In this document: one piece after another, positions 1 through 9,497 of the stretch
Numbering within the stretch: the stretch's first letter is position 1
Layout: each line of letters begins with the position of its first letter
Assembly: GCF_020148005.1 (NCBI RefSeq)
Contig: NZ_JAGXFD010000001.1
Location: 3,041,322 to 3,105,321 of the forward strand
From: Modicisalibacter tunisiensis
GTDB lineage: Bacteria > Pseudomonadota > Gammaproteobacteria > Pseudomonadales > Halomonadaceae
DNA length: 64,000 nt
Direction of reading: 5' to 3'
The notes under the pieces: model-generated
Database searches by the model: none
What the model was told of the DNA's origin: nothing
Seen by the model: the letters and a program-made list of their open reading frames with translations, nothing else
Made by a program: the position numbers and the translations under genes

Positions 1-300
1 CGGCCGGCGCAGACAGAACACCGGGATGCCGGCCGCCGCCACCGCCTCGACCAGCCGGTCGGCCATGCCGGGCTCGAGCACGAACATCACCTCCTCCGGG
101 CGATCGGCCAGCTCGAAGAAGTGTGCCGAATGGCGATGCCCGTCCTCGCCCGCGCTCATCTCGCCGGCGCGCCGCGTCAGCCGAGTGATACCCAGCCCGT
201 GCGCCTCGTCGATCACCGCCTCCAGCGCCGAACGGCCGTGATGACGACGCGACTCCGGCGCCATGAAGATCACCTCGAATCCCTGCTGCCAGGCTGTCAT
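1..300 (-). CDS. DUF190 family protein (partial, 3' end outside window)
   Basis: The gene starts at 300 and runs off the left edge, so about 100 N-terminal residues are visible. The translation opens [18 protein letters not shown] and continues with a region about making an additional site ([19 protein letters not shown]) and a histidine-containing stretch ([20 protein letters not shown]). This resembles the small DUF190 proteins (about 100-120 aa) that are commonly encoded beside the fluoride exporter CrcB. The start codon overlaps the crcB stop in an ATGA, so the two are translationally coupled and probably share the fluoride riboswitch upstream of crcB. DUF190 proteins have a ferredoxin/PII-like fold; their role in fluoride resistance is not established. 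The family assignment is inferred from pattern and context. Confidence 0.7.
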   Translation of the reverse strand, partial: MTAWQQGFEVIFMAPESRRHHGRSALEAVIDEAHGLGITRLTRRAGEMSAGEDGHRHSAHFFELADRPEEVMFVLEPGMADRLVEAVAAAGIPVFCLRRP

Positions 301-692
301 CGTATTGCCCCCGCCAGGTTGCGCATCAGTTGAAAGGTCGCCATGCCCACGGCAGTCATGGCCAGCGAACCGCCGACATGCAGCACGATGCCGGTCAGCG
401 CCAGGCTCCAGCGCCCGCCCTGCAGGGCGGAAAGCATCTCCGCGGAAAAGGTCGAGAAGGTGGTCAGCGCGCCGAGAAAGCCGGTGACCACGAAGAGCCG
501 CCATTCCGGCGCCAGCGGCAGCTGGCCGAACAACGCGATGGCCACGCCGATCAGCCAGGCACCGAGCCAGTTGGCCACCAGGGTGCCGGGCGGCAGCGAG
601 GGAAACAGTGCATTGAGCCACAGGCCGAGCAGCCAGCGCAGGTTGGCCCCCAGCGCCGCGCCACTGCCGATGGCGATGATCGATAACCACAT
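297..692 (-). CDS. crcB: Fluoride channel CrcB/Fluc
   Basis: This 131-residue membrane protein exports fluoride as a dual-topology dimer in the inner membrane. Visible family signatures are the N-terminal [12 protein letters not shown], the pore segment [14 protein letters not shown] and [13 protein letters not shown], which holds the phenylalanine track and the central Na+ region. Four hydrophobic helices fit the usual 120-130 aa length. The frame stays open upstream to 857, but that part lies in the fluoride aptamer (its ATG is part of the conserved aptamer stem), so the ATG at 692 is chosen. A purine-rich stretch (AGGACAGGG) lies 10-18 nt before it. The stop overlaps the DUF190 start by four bases. 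Confidence 0.93.
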   Translation of the reverse strand: MWLSIIAIGSGAALGANLRWLLGLWLNALFPSLPPGTLVANWLGAWLIGVAIALFGQLPLAPEWRLFVVTGFLGALTTFSTFSAEMLSALQGGRWSLALTGIVLHVGGSLAMTAVGMATFQLMRNLAGAIR

Positions 693-785
693 GAGGAAGG
701 ACCCTGTCCTGTTGCCGAACATAATCAAGAACGCGAGACGCACAGGATCAGAACGCACGACGCCTGCTGCGCCACCCGGGCGCCT

Positions 786-866
786 CGCAGGCATCATTAA
801 CCGTGAGTACGGTGGTTTGGCGGGCCGGAAACACCGTGCCGCCGGGAGGCATGCCATCTCCCGGGC
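786..866 (-). promoter_or_regulatory. Fluoride riboswitch (crcB motif)
   Basis: Read on the minus strand, the 5' part is GGGAGATGGCATGCCTCCC and the 3' part ends TTAATGATGCCTGC. These are the two conserved halves of the crcB-motif aptamer. The GGCAT of the 5' half can pair with ATGCC of the 3' half (P1), and GGGAG can pair with CTCCC as in the compact pseudoknotted fold. A variable GC-rich hairpin separates them. It lies about 95 nt upstream of the crcB start. No terminator with a U-run is visible between aptamer and gene, so control of translation initiation is more likely than attenuation. Confidence 0.88.
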
Positions 867-898
867 GATAGGTTTAGCATGCCCTCCCGCGAGGGTTC

Positions 899-920
899 AA
901 GGCCTGCCGCGGGCAGGCTT
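899..920 (-). terminator. Candidate terminator hairpin after pstB
   Basis: An inverted repeat (AAGCCTGCC, 4-nt loop, GGCAGGCCTT on the minus strand) lies just beyond the pstB stop. The following tract has only a couple of T residues, so it is a weak or Rho-assisted terminator. It separates the pst operon from the crcB leader. Confidence 0.5.
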
Positions 921-924
921 GCGA

Positions 925-1812
925 TCAGCCGTAACGGCCGGTGATGTAGTCCTCGGTCTTCCTGATGTGTGGATTGGAGAACATCACCCGCGTATCGTTG
1001 TACTCGATCAGCTCGCCAAGATGGAAGAACGCTGTGTAGTCCGCAACGCGGGCGGCCTGCTGCATGTTATGCGTGACCGTGACGATGGTGAACTGCTGCT
1101 TGAGCTTGTCCATCAGGTCTTCGATGGTCGCCGTCGAGATCGGATCGAGCGCCGAAGTCGGTTCATCCATCAGGATCACGTCGGGTTGCACGGCAATCGC
1201 CCGGGCGATACACAGACGCTGCTGCTGACCGCCCGAGAGCGAGGTGCCCGGCTGGTGCAGCTTGTCCTTGACCTCGTTCCATAGCCCAGCGTCTCGCAGT
1301 GCGCGCTCGACCAGCTCGTCCTGTTCGGCCTTGCGCCCAACCAGATCATGCATGCGCGGCGCGTAGGCGATATTCTCGTAGATCGACTTTGGGAACGGGT
1401 TGGGCTTCTGAAAGACCATGCCCACCCTGCGGCGCAGGGCCACCTCGTCCATCTTTGTCTCGTTGACATCGCGGCCGTCCATCTCCACCAGCCCCTGGAT
1501 GCGCACGCTCTTGATCAGGTCATTCATGCGGTTGAGGCAACGCAGGAAGGTCGACTTGCCACAGCCCGAGGGGCCGATCAGCGCAGTGACGTTCTTCTGA
1601 TAGATGTCGATGTTGATGTTCTTCAGCGCCTGATGCTCGCCGTACCAGAGATTGAGATCGCGCACGCGAATGCTCAACTCGTGGTTAGCCTCCTTGTTGC
1701 GATTGACCGGCTCGCCCGGCTGCCCCGCCTGGGGTGCGTGAGTCCTTGTGGAATCGCCCGTTGGCACGTCGATGGCCTGCCCCTTCGCCTGGGTAGTCTG
1801 TTCGTTGAGCAT
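925..1812 (-). CDS. pstB: Phosphate ABC transporter ATP-binding protein PstB
   Basis: This is the ATPase of the high-affinity phosphate importer. The 295-aa translation has Walker [10 protein letters not shown] at residues 80-88, the ABC signature LSGGQQQR at 192-199, Walker [13 protein letters not shown] at 212-223 and the H-loop THNM at 247-250. The first 45 residues are a polar extension relative to the roughly 257-aa E. coli protein. The ATG at 1812 is chosen because an alternative start at 1887 would run into pstA. It is the last gene of pstSCAB, 28 nt after pstA. A phoU gene, which normally follows pstB, is absent here. Confidence 0.96.
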   Translation of the reverse strand: MLNEQTTQAKGQAIDVPTGDSTRTHAPQAGQPGEPVNRNKEANHELSIRVRDLNLWYGEHQALKNINIDIYQKNVTALIGPSGCGKSTFLRCLNRMNDLIKSVRIQGLVEMDGRDVNETKMDEVALRRRVGMVFQKPNPFPKSIYENIAYAPRMHDLVGRKAEQDELVERALRDAGLWNEVKDKLHQPGTSLSGGQQQRLCIARAIAVQPDVILMDEPTSALDPISTATIEDLMDKLKQQFTIVTVTHNMQQAARVADYTAFFHLGELIEYNDTRVMFSNPHIRKTEDYITGRYG

Positions 1813-1840
1813 GAATCGTGTCCTCGAGATAGTCGCCGGC

Positions 1841-3007
1841 TTACCAGCGACGTTCGAATTTCTTGCGCAGCAACACTGCAGTGGCATTGAGCGTGATCAG
1901 CACCGCGAGGAGGACCAGAATGCCGCCGGCGGTCTTCTCGACGAAGGCGGGGCTCGGGTCGCCCGCCCACGTGAAGACTTGCGCCGGCATCACCGTGGCG
2001 GCGTTGGTAAACGAGGCCGAGACATCGGGAATGAAGGCCACCATACCGACAATGATCAGTGGTGCGGTCTCGCCCATCGCCTGGGCCATGCCGATGATCG
2101 ACCCGGTCAGGATGCCCGGCAGCGACAGCGGCAGGACATGATCGCGCACTACCTGCCAGCGTGAACAGCCCACACCGAAGGCGGCCTGGCGGATGCCATC
2201 CGGCACACTGCGTAGCGCCGTGCGGGTGGCGATGATGATCACCGGCAGCGTCATCAACGCCAGCGTCAGGCCACCCACCAGCGGCGAGGAGCGCGGCACG
2301 CCGAAGAAGTTGATGTAGACCGCCAGCCCCAGAAGACCGAAGAGAATCGACGGGACCGCGGCCAGGTTGTTGATGTTGATCTCGATGATCTGGGTAAGAT
2401 GGTTGTCGGGTGCGAACTCCTCGAGATAGACCGCGGTCATCACTCCGACCGGGAAACACACAGCCATGGTCACGATCAGCGTCATCACCGTGCCCATCGC
2501 TGCCGCGGCGATCCCCGCCATTTCGGGCATCCGCGAGTCACCTGTGGTGAAGAAGGTAGTATTGAAGCGCAGCTCGGCACGCCCCTGCTCGACCAGTCGA
2601 TCGACGACGCGCTTCTCCTTGGGACGAAGTTCCGAATTGTGCCCCTTTAGATACTGATCGACAGTGCTGTCGGCGATCACCCACTCCATACGCTGCGTGC
2701 CGAGCAGCTCTGGATTTTCTTCCATCCGTGATGGAATCAGGCGCAGGTAGCCACGGCTGACCAGCGAGCGCACGTCGTCGCCCACCGCCGCAGGCGGAAT
2801 CTCCCGGGCCTGCTCACTGTAGTTCACCTCGATCTGAATCTGGGCCTGCTGGAAGGCGGGCAGCCCCTTGACCAGCATGTCGCCAATGAACACCACCAGG
2901 AAGGCCGCAGCGAGGATCAGCGCGCCCATCGACATCCGCTTGAGGTTGGCCGAGCGCCGATGTCGCCGCCTGAGCTGGGCGGTGATCTCGTCGAAGGATT
3001 GGCTCAT
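1841..3007 (-). CDS. pstA: Phosphate ABC transporter permease PstA
   Basis: This permease subunit is 388 aa. One membrane segment lies at about residues 27-50 (starting [20 protein letters not shown]), followed by a periplasmic stretch of about 100 residues and a cluster of further helices. The permease (EAA-type) loop appears in the segment [20 protein letters not shown]. It is longer than E. coli PstA (about 296 aa) because of the N-terminal periplasmic insertion, a form common in marine and halophilic gammaproteobacteria. It lies 22 nt after pstC and forms the channel together with PstC. Confidence 0.94.
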   Translation of the reverse strand: MSQSFDEITAQLRRRHRRSANLKRMSMGALILAAAFLVVFIGDMLVKGLPAFQQAQIQIEVNYSEQAREIPPAAVGDDVRSLVSRGYLRLIPSRMEENPELLGTQRMEWVIADSTVDQYLKGHNSELRPKEKRVVDRLVEQGRAELRFNTTFFTTGDSRMPEMAGIAAAAMGTVMTLIVTMAVCFPVGVMTAVYLEEFAPDNHLTQIIEININNLAAVPSILFGLLGLAVYINFFGVPRSSPLVGGLTLALMTLPVIIIATRTALRSVPDGIRQAAFGVGCSRWQVVRDHVLPLSLPGILTGSIIGMAQAMGETAPLIIVGMVAFIPDVSASFTNAATVMPAQVFTWAGDPSPAFVEKTAGGILVLLAVLITLNATAVLLRKKFERRW

Positions 3008-3029
3008 GAGTGTAACGAACCTCGTCGTA

Positions 3030-4286
3030 TCACAGAGTGTTGGTGCGGTACTTTTCGCGGAAGCGGCGAATCATCAGTACCGACACCATGTTGAGGGCCA
3101 AGGTGACCACAAACAGCACCAGCCCCAGGGCAAAGGCGGACAATGTCTCGGCGCTTTCGAACTCCTGGTCGCCGGTCAACGCAGCGACGATACGCACGGT
3201 CACCGTGGTCATGTCTTCGAGCGGGTTGGCGGTCAGGTTGGGACGCATGCCGGCAGCCATCACCACGATCATCGTCTCCCCCAGCGCACGGGAGACGGCG
3301 AGCAGCGAGGCCGAGATGATGCCCGGCAGCGACGCGGGCAGCACCACACTCTTGATAGTCTCGCTCTTGGTCATGCCCAGCGCCAGTGAACCCTCGCGCA
3401 TGCTGTCGGGAACCGCGTTGATCACGTCATCGGACAGCGACGAGATGAAGGGAATGATCATGATCCCCATCACCACACCCGGCGCAAGGGCGTTATTGTA
3501 GGAAGCATCGAGGCCGAAGAAGCCGGCGAAGTCGACGATGATCGGCGCCACGGTGATCGCCGCAAAGAAGCCATAGACCACCGTGGGGATGCCGGCCAGC
3601 ACCTCCAGCACCGGCTTTGCCAGGGTACGGATCCGCGGCGGCGCGAATTCGGCCATGTAGATTGCCGCGAGCAGCCCGACCGGTATCGCCACGAGCATGG
3701 CGATCAACGAAATAATGAAAGTGCCTACGAACAGCGGCACCGAGCCGAACTGGGCAACGCTCTCCACCTCGCCGCCGCGTCCGGCCGCGGCGAGGAAACT
3801 ATCGCCCGGCGCCCAGGTGGTGCCGGTGAGGAAATCCCAGAGGCTCTGCATCTGGAAGAAGCGGATCGCTTCGGAAATGATCGACAACAGGATGCCGAAG
3901 GTAGTCACGATCGACACCAGGGCTGCACAGGCCAGCGCCAGGCGAATCACCCGCTCGATGGCCTGACGAGCGTGAAAATCGGGACGCACCTGCATGACCC
4001 CGACGAACAGCCCAATGGCGGCAATCACCAGGCTTGCGGCAAGCAGGTAGGGCGTGGGTATCTCAGCACCCAGCAGCAGCATGACGAAGGCACCGACGGC
4101 CCCCACCAGAATGGCCGGGCCGGCCGTGGCCAGCACCGAAAACCAGGCGTACTGATCGGGCTGGGCATACATCGCCACCCCTGCCTGGCGCGTGCGCAAA
4201 GCCTTGGCGCGCGCCACGACGAATGCGATCAGGCCGAGCACCGCCAGCACCGCACAGAACGTCAGTAAAGTCAGGTTGGACAGCAT
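3030..4286 (-). CDS. pstC: Phosphate ABC transporter permease PstC
   Basis: This 418-aa permease partners PstA. The C-terminal half has the conserved sequence YMAEFAPPRIRTLAKPVLE, followed by the permease motif DSMREGSLALGMTKSETIK. The N-terminal region (about residues 1-130) carries additional membrane segments not present in the shorter E. coli protein, which matches the long PstC type. It follows pstS after a 139-nt gap that contains a stem-loop, an arrangement that usually lets PstS be made in excess over the membrane subunits. Confidence 0.95.
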   Translation of the reverse strand: MLSNLTLLTFCAVLAVLGLIAFVVARAKALRTRQAGVAMYAQPDQYAWFSVLATAGPAILVGAVGAFVMLLLGAEIPTPYLLAASLVIAAIGLFVGVMQVRPDFHARQAIERVIRLALACAALVSIVTTFGILLSIISEAIRFFQMQSLWDFLTGTTWAPGDSFLAAAGRGGEVESVAQFGSVPLFVGTFIISLIAMLVAIPVGLLAAIYMAEFAPPRIRTLAKPVLEVLAGIPTVVYGFFAAITVAPIIVDFAGFFGLDASYNNALAPGVVMGIMIIPFISSLSDDVINAVPDSMREGSLALGMTKSETIKSVVLPASLPGIISASLLAVSRALGETMIVVMAAGMRPNLTANPLEDMTTVTVRIVAALTGDQEFESAETLSAFALGLVLFVVTLALNMVSVLMIRRFREKYRTNTL

Positions 4287-4377
4287 AATCGGTCTCTTGC
4301 TACGGACCCCGCCCCGTCAGCCCCGGAACCAAATGACACTTGGCCCCGGGCCTCGAGGGCCTTTCGGTATGCAAACG

Positions 4378-4398
4378 GGCCGACGACTCTCGTCGCCG
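4378..4398 (-). other. Intergenic stem-loop between pstS and pstC
   Basis: CGACGA-CTC-TCGTCG forms a perfect 6-bp stem at 4381-4395, with adjacent GC pairing. It lies directly downstream of the pstS stop. Partial termination or mRNA end protection here would explain higher PstS than PstCAB output. The function is inferred. Confidence 0.45.
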
Positions 4399-4425
4399 GC
4401 CTCGCTTCTCATGGGCGACGCTGAC

Positions 4426-5439
4426 TTACTTGAGGTCGGCCAGTTCGAGCTTCTCGTGGTTCTTTACCTGCTGGCGCTGCATCTTGCGCATGTCTTCCGG
4501 CAGCGGGATCAGACCCAGCCCCTTGAGGTAACCCATCGGCCCGATCATCTTCTCGCTCATGAACAGGTTAGCGTACTCGTACATCGCCGGCACGCTGTCG
4601 GCGTGCTGGTTCTTGATGTAGAAGAACAGCGAACGCGACACCGGATAATCGCCAGAGCTGATCGTCTCGGGCGTGGGCTCGACACCGTCGATGCTGGCAC
4701 CAGTCAGGGTGTCGGAATTCTCTTCCAGATAAGAGTAACCGAAAATGCCGAAGGCATCGGTATCCTCGGCCAGACGCTGAACGATCAGGTTGTCGTTCTC
4801 TCCAGCGTCGATGTAGGCACCATCCGAGCGGATGTCAGTGTAGGCCTTGCCACCGTAGGCCTTCATGTCTTCAGAGGCGGCTTCCATCACCAGTTCCTCG
4901 AAGGCATCGCGGGTCCCGGAAGTGGTGGGCGGTCCATAGACGGAGATCTCGCGATCCGGCAGCGACGGATCAATGTCGCTCCACTTCTTGTAGGGGTTGG
5001 CAACGAGCTTGCCATCCTGCGGCACCTTGGCGGCAAGCGCCAGGAAGATCTGCTTACGAGTCAGGTTGATCGGGTCGTTGTCGCTCGATTCGGCGAAGGC
5101 AATACCGTCATAGCCGATAGTCGCCTCGGTGATATCGGTGACCCCGTTCTTCTTGCAGCGCTCGAACTCGGAGACCTTCATGGGTCGAGAGGCGTTGGTG
5201 ATGTCCGGAGTGTCCTCACCGACACCGGCGCAGAACAGCTTCAAACCGCCACCAGAGCCAGTGGATTCGATAACCGGCGTTTGGTAGTCGGTGGTCGCTC
5301 CGAACTCTTCCACGACATAGCTGGCAAACGGGTAGACCGTGCTCGAGCCGACGATGCGAAGCTGCTCACGGGCCTGGGCGACACCGACTACGCCCATCAC
5401 GGCGGCGGCAACGGCAGTGGTCTTCAGGATGCGGTTCAT
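4426..5439 (-). CDS. pstS: Phosphate-binding periplasmic protein PstS
   Basis: This 337-aa protein delivers phosphate to PstCAB. It starts with a Sec signal peptide (MNRILKTTAVAAAVMGVVGVAQA, cleavage predicted after AQA). The mature start REQLRIVGSSTVYPF and the segment STGSGGGLKLFC form the phosphate-binding loops of this SBP family, and GPPTTSGTRDAF is the third binding loop. It heads the operon and has a strong PHO box upstream, so transcription is expected under phosphate starvation through PhoB. Confidence 0.95.
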   Translation of the reverse strand: MNRILKTTAVAAAVMGVVGVAQAREQLRIVGSSTVYPFASYVVEEFGATTDYQTPVIESTGSGGGLKLFCAGVGEDTPDITNASRPMKVSEFERCKKNGVTDITEATIGYDGIAFAESSDNDPINLTRKQIFLALAAKVPQDGKLVANPYKKWSDIDPSLPDREISVYGPPTTSGTRDAFEELVMEAASEDMKAYGGKAYTDIRSDGAYIDAGENDNLIVQRLAEDTDAFGIFGYSYLEENSDTLTGASIDGVEPTPETISSGDYPVSRSLFFYIKNQHADSVPAMYEYANLFMSEKMIGPMGYLKGLGLIPLPEDMRKMQRQQVKNHEKLELADLK

Positions 5440-5500
5440 GCGGGTAACTCCTGTCGATGAGAGTGTTCAACCTTCTCTCTGCACAAGATGCCGCAGGAAG

Positions 5501-5518
5501 ATGACAGCTTCGTGACAG
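5501..5518 (-). promoter_or_regulatory. PHO box (PhoB operator) of pstS
   Basis: The minus strand reads CTGTCACGAAGCTGTCAT: two CTGTCA(C/T) half-sites on an 11-bp period, matching the Enterobacteria/Pseudomonas PHO box almost perfectly. It is 62 bp upstream of the pstS ATG. PhoB sites of this type replace the -35 element; a weak -10 candidate (CATCTT) follows at about the right distance. Confidence 0.9.
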
Positions 5519-5745
5519 CCAACGGACGTGGAACGCCTGTCCGGGAAGCCAGCATCGTTCACTCCCATCCGCGGGGCGAAACGCAAGGCCAGCGGGCTCT
5601 TCAGTGCAGCGAGGACCGGGCGGCGCCTCCAGCCCCAGGGTGGCGCCTCCAGCCCCATGAAAGCAGCCAGGTCGGGAGCGTGACAGATCATCACGGTCAA
5701 GGAAAGGCCGGACACAGATCGCGCCGCCCCCTGACTCGCTGAGCG
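5519..5745. other. Intergenic stretch with a 16-bp direct repeat
   Basis: This stretch and the pstS leader make up about 300 bp without a convincing gene. The only structure I see beyond the PHO box is the 16-mer GGCGCCTCCAGCCCCA repeated at 5622-5637 and 5642-5657, one copy every 20 bp. Short open frames here have no recognisable product or ribosome binding site. Confidence 0.6.
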
Positions 5746-6948
5746 TCATGGCGATGCCGGTGCCTGCCGCAGGGCATGGCCAGACAGTACGCGCACTCCG
5801 ACGTTGCCGATCACCGAGGCACCGACCATGGTCAGCACCATGGGCCAGGCACTGGGAATCTGGAAGGCCCCCACCAGCACCCCGGCCAGCGCGCCGCAGG
5901 AGAACTGGATGCTGCCCTGCATGGCCGTCGCCGTGGCGCTCATGTGTGGAAAGTGATCGAGCATTGACGACATGGCGTTGGGACCGATCAGCCCCTGCAT
6001 GCCGACAAACACCACCAGCAAAGGTACCACCGAGTAGAGTGAATCCCAGCCGAGCGCGAAGACCGCCAGCAGGACGATGCCCATGACCAACTGAATCGCC
6101 AGCCCCCAGAGCAGATTGTTCTGTGGCGAGAAATAGCGCAGCAGGCGAATATTGACGCGATTGGACGCCGACATCACCAGGATGTTGGCGCCGAAGACGA
6201 AGGGATAGGCCGCCGGTGACAGATCGAAATACTCCATGTAGAGAAACGGCGACCCGGTGATGAAGGCGAACATTCCGGCGAAGGACATCGACACCGCACA
6301 GATGTAGCCCATCGCCTCGCGGTGGGCGAGTACGCTGCGATAGTTGCCGAGCACTTGCACGAAGTTCGGCGCATCCGGGTCACGGCCATGGGTCTCCGGC
6401 AGGTAGCGGTGCAACAACCACAGCACGAAGCCCGCATAGCCGGCGAGGAAGGCGAAGATCAGCCACCAGTCCGCCAGGTAGAGCAGCGCACTACCCAGTG
6501 CCGGCGCCACCAAGGGTGCCAGCATCAAAATCATCACCATGGTCGACAGAACCTTGGCCGCCTCGCGTCCACTGAAGCAGTCGCGCACGATCGCCGCCGA
6601 GTTGACCACCGATGCCCCACCCCCCAGTGCCTGAAGGAAACGCAGCGCCCAGAGCATCTCCAGCGAATTCACTTGGGTGATCGCAAGGCTGGTCAGCAGA
6701 AAGACCACCACTCCGCCGAGCAGCACCGGGCGCCGCCCCAGCCGGTCCGACAGCGGCCCGAAGATCAACTGGCCCAGGGCGAAGCCGAACAGGAACAGGC
6801 TCACCGACAGCTCGGTCAGATGCACGCTGGCATCGACGGTCCTCGCCAGCGCCGGAATGGCGGGAAGGTAGGCATCGATCGCCAGCGGCGCAATGGCGGT
6901 ATTGGCCGCCACCAGCAGGGCAATCCGTCGTGGGGTGATCGGCGACAT
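5746..6948 (-). CDS. Bcr/CflA family multidrug efflux MFS transporter
   Basis: The 400-aa protein has 12 predicted helices and the MFS motif A GPLSDRLGRRPVLLGG between helices 2 and 3. The N-terminal AIDAYLPAIPALA is typical of the Bcr/CflA drug:H+ antiporters, and LRFLQALGGGASVVNSAAIVRD is the helix-4 region of that group. The ATG at 6948 is chosen because AAGGAAA lies 5 nt upstream; the open frame extends 13 codons further without a better site. It probably exports drugs or metabolites such as sulfonamides or bicyclomycin; the substrate cannot be told from sequence. Confidence 0.88.
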   Translation of the reverse strand: MSPITPRRIALLVAANTAIAPLAIDAYLPAIPALARTVDASVHLTELSVSLFLFGFALGQLIFGPLSDRLGRRPVLLGGVVVFLLTSLAITQVNSLEMLWALRFLQALGGGASVVNSAAIVRDCFSGREAAKVLSTMVMILMLAPLVAPALGSALLYLADWWLIFAFLAGYAGFVLWLLHRYLPETHGRDPDAPNFVQVLGNYRSVLAHREAMGYICAVSMSFAGMFAFITGSPFLYMEYFDLSPAAYPFVFGANILVMSASNRVNIRLLRYFSPQNNLLWGLAIQLVMGIVLLAVFALGWDSLYSVVPLLVVFVGMQGLIGPNAMSSMLDHFPHMSATATAMQGSIQFSCGALAGVLVGAFQIPSAWPMVLTMVGASVIGNVGVRVLSGHALRQAPASP

Positions 6949-7121
6949 ACGTTTCCTTACGTCGGTAGTCAATCGGGTCGGGCGCACATCATAGCAGGCC
7001 CGGACGATTGTCAGGGCGATGCTGCCATATTAGCCAAACTGCAACACATCCCTGCTAGAACCGACCCGATGCCGCACCCAGAGCGGCACGAAAAGAAATC
7101 GAATCATCGCAAGGGTCATTC

Positions 7122-8861
7122 ATGAAAACTCTCGATAATCTGTCCGTCCGCGCGACCTGGACGGCCGTGCTGGCCGTCTTCAGCCTCATGGTGCTGAGCG
7201 TCGGCGCTCTGGGCCTGTACGCTAATCACTACAGCCGCCAGACCTTCGGCACGCTCGATCAGATTCATGTCGAGCAATCCTCCGCGCTGGACCGGGCCTA
7301 TATCGACATGCTGCGCGCCCGGGTGGCGATGGATCGTGCCGCCGCCCTTCTCGCCAAACCCTCCTTCGATCGCCCGGGGCCAGTCATCGAACAAGCCAAG
7401 ACCCTACTCACCGGTGCCAGCCAGGCCTTCGAACACTTTCAGTCCATCCCACCGCAGCCCGGTCAGGCCAAGGCGACCGAGGCGCTCGCCAAACGTTTCC
7501 AGTCGCTGCTCAATACCGGCCTCTCCCTGCAGTTGATGAGCCTCGAGGACAGCGACGTCAGCGGTTATCAGTCGGGGCGCTCGCGGGTCAGCGCGATGAG
7601 CCAGGCATTCATGGCCAGCGCCGATGACTTTTTCACGACCTCGCGCCAGCGCGGCAACGCCCTGGTCAGTGCCTTCAACGCCATGAGTGTGCTGCTCGAC
7701 ATCGCCATCGCCGGCGCCCTGCTCGTCAGCCTGGTGCTGGGCGGTCTGATGCTGTTCTGGGTGGCCCGTCACGTGACCCGCCCACTGCGCGACCTGCTGG
7801 TACACTTCGCGCAGATGCGCGACGGCGATCTTTCCCATCCCGTCGGGGCACGCGGGACCAATGAGATCGGCCGGCTTTTCCTGGGACTCGAGGAGCTGCG
7901 ACACAACCTGGCGTCGACGGTGAATGGCGTCCGTAACAGCGGCGAGGCGGTGCATGCACGGGTTCGTGACCTCGCCCAGGGAAACGCCGAGCTCTCCGAC
8001 GACACCGAATGTCAGGCGACCTCGCTGGAAGAGACCGCCACCAGCCTCGATCAGTTGACCACGACTGTCGCCCACAACGCCGACAATGCCAACCGTGCCA
8101 GCGACCTGGCCGCCAACACGGCGCACCAGGCGTACGATGGCGGCCGGGTCATGGACGAAATGACCAACACCATGCGCGGTATCGAGGAGGGCTCCCGACG
8201 AGTCGGCGAGATCGTCACGCTGATCGACACCATCGCCTTTCAGACCAACATTCTAGCCCTCAACGCCTCGGTGGAAGCGGCCCGGGCCGGCTCACAAGGG
8301 CGCGGCTTCGCGGTGGTTGCCGGCGAGGTCCGCAATCTCGCGGGGCGCTCGGCGACCGCTGCCAGCCAGGTTCGCGAACTGATCGATGACTCCGACCAGC
8401 GTGTCGAAGCCGGGGTACAACTCGCCGGCCGCGCCGGCCGGACCATGCAGGCGATCGTCGAGGCCATCGGGCAGGTCAGCGAACTTGTCGGCGAGATCGC
8501 CAATGCCTCACACGAGCAGAGCCGCGGCCTCGAGCAGGTCAACACCGCGGTCGCCGAGATGGAAAGCGTAACCCTGGGCAATCGGCGCCGCGCCCTGCAG
8601 GCCAGCGAGATCGCCCGGACCCTGCAGAGCGATGCGGACCGGCTGCGCGACAGCGTGGCCCGCTTTCGACTTGCCCCCGACTCGACCGCAGCCGATTCGG
8701 GGGCTGACATGGACTCCGCCACGACCGTTTTCGCCAGTGCCGCCACTAGACGCCCTGGCGACGAGGCCACATCAGATATAGCGGTCCTGTCAGACGCTTC
8801 AGGATCCGCGAGCCAACCAACGCTGGCATGTGACGACGAGGCACAACCGGCCCCCGTCTGA
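7122..8861 (+). CDS. Methyl-accepting chemotaxis protein
   Basis: The 579-aa receptor has a first membrane helix at about residues 12-34, a periplasmic helical sensor domain to about 188, a second membrane helix (190-216), a HAMP domain and a long cytoplasmic coiled coil. The signalling tip is [20 protein letters not shown], the conserved CheA/CheW-contact hairpin. No C-terminal CheR/CheB docking pentapeptide (NWETF-like) is seen; the tail is a Ser/Ala-rich linker. It stands alone without other che genes. The ligand is unknown; the sensor domain resembles the four-helix-bundle class by composition only. Confidence 0.92.
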   Translation: MKTLDNLSVRATWTAVLAVFSLMVLSVGALGLYANHYSRQTFGTLDQIHVEQSSALDRAYIDMLRARVAMDRAAALLAKPSFDRPGPVIEQAKTLLTGASQAFEHFQSIPPQPGQAKATEALAKRFQSLLNTGLSLQLMSLEDSDVSGYQSGRSRVSAMSQAFMASADDFFTTSRQRGNALVSAFNAMSVLLDIAIAGALLVSLVLGGLMLFWVARHVTRPLRDLLVHFAQMRDGDLSHPVGARGTNEIGRLFLGLEELRHNLASTVNGVRNSGEAVHARVRDLAQGNAELSDDTECQATSLEETATSLDQLTTTVAHNADNANRASDLAANTAHQAYDGGRVMDEMTNTMRGIEEGSRRVGEIVTLIDTIAFQTNILALNASVEAARAGSQGRGFAVVAGEVRNLAGRSATAASQVRELIDDSDQRVEAGVQLAGRAGRTMQAIVEAIGQVSELVGEIANASHEQSRGLEQVNTAVAEMESVTLGNRRRALQASEIARTLQSDADRLRDSVARFRLAPDSTAADSGADMDSATTVFASAATRRPGDEATSDIAVLSDASGSASQPTLACDDEAQPAPV

Positions 8862-8987
8862 TACCCCGCTCCTACACGGCATCGCACCGGATTCAAGGCG
8901 GGAAACAAGAAACCGGACTGTCAACAACGAAGAACGAAGCGGTTGCACTGACGATGTCAGCGGTCAGGATAAGACAGAACTGGCCGC

Positions 8988-9497
8988 TCAGCCGGTGGGC
9001 GAGTTCTGCTGCTGCGTCTCGAGCAGCTCGACGAGCGGCTTGAACTCCTCGCGATTGTGCTCGTTCATGCGCATCAGGATGCGATGGGCCTCCAGGATGC
9101 GCTGCTGCAGGCCGGACTCGTCCGCCTCCACTGCCGGCAGGTCGTTGAGCCCGCCCGGCTCGGCGATGGGCGCATTGACCAGGGTGAAGTAGCGCGAGAA
9201 GCCCATGACGTCGAGCATGCGGCGCACATCGGGGTGGTCGACGACGATGGTCGGCGGATGACTCAGCCGCCCCTTCACCGCCAGCGCCACCTTGGCCAGA
9301 AAGCCCAGGGCCGTCGAATCGACGTTGGTCGCCTCGCGCAGGTCCACGATCACCGCCGTCAGCCCCGGCATGTTGGCGAGACGCTGCGCCTCGTTGTCGA
9401 GCGTCGCGCAGAGTGTCAGGCGCACGTCGCCGCACAGCTTGAGCACGAACACGCCGGCGTCGAATGCCGCCTTCAGCCGTCCGTCATTGCTTGTCAT
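8988..9497 (-). CDS. STAS-domain anti-sigma factor antagonist (RssC-like)
   Basis: The 169-aa protein has a STAS domain over about residues 10-110. The phosphorylatable-serine region is NVDSTALGFLAKVA, with the DST motif typical of SpoIIAA/RsbV-like proteins. A helical C-terminal tail of about 50 residues follows. It overlaps the 3' end of the upstream phosphatase gene by 14 nt, so the two are translationally coupled. In Pseudomonas the equivalent rssB-rssC pair links PP2C phosphatase activity to a STAS target; that role is inferred here from layout and similarity. Confidence 0.8.
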   Translation of the reverse strand: MTSNDGRLKAAFDAGVFVLKLCGDVRLTLCATLDNEAQRLANMPGLTAVIVDLREATNVDSTALGFLAKVALAVKGRLSHPPTIVVDHPDVRRMLDVMGFSRYFTLVNAPIAEPGGLNDLPAVEADESGLQQRILEAHRILMRMNEHNREEFKPLVELLETQQQNSPTG

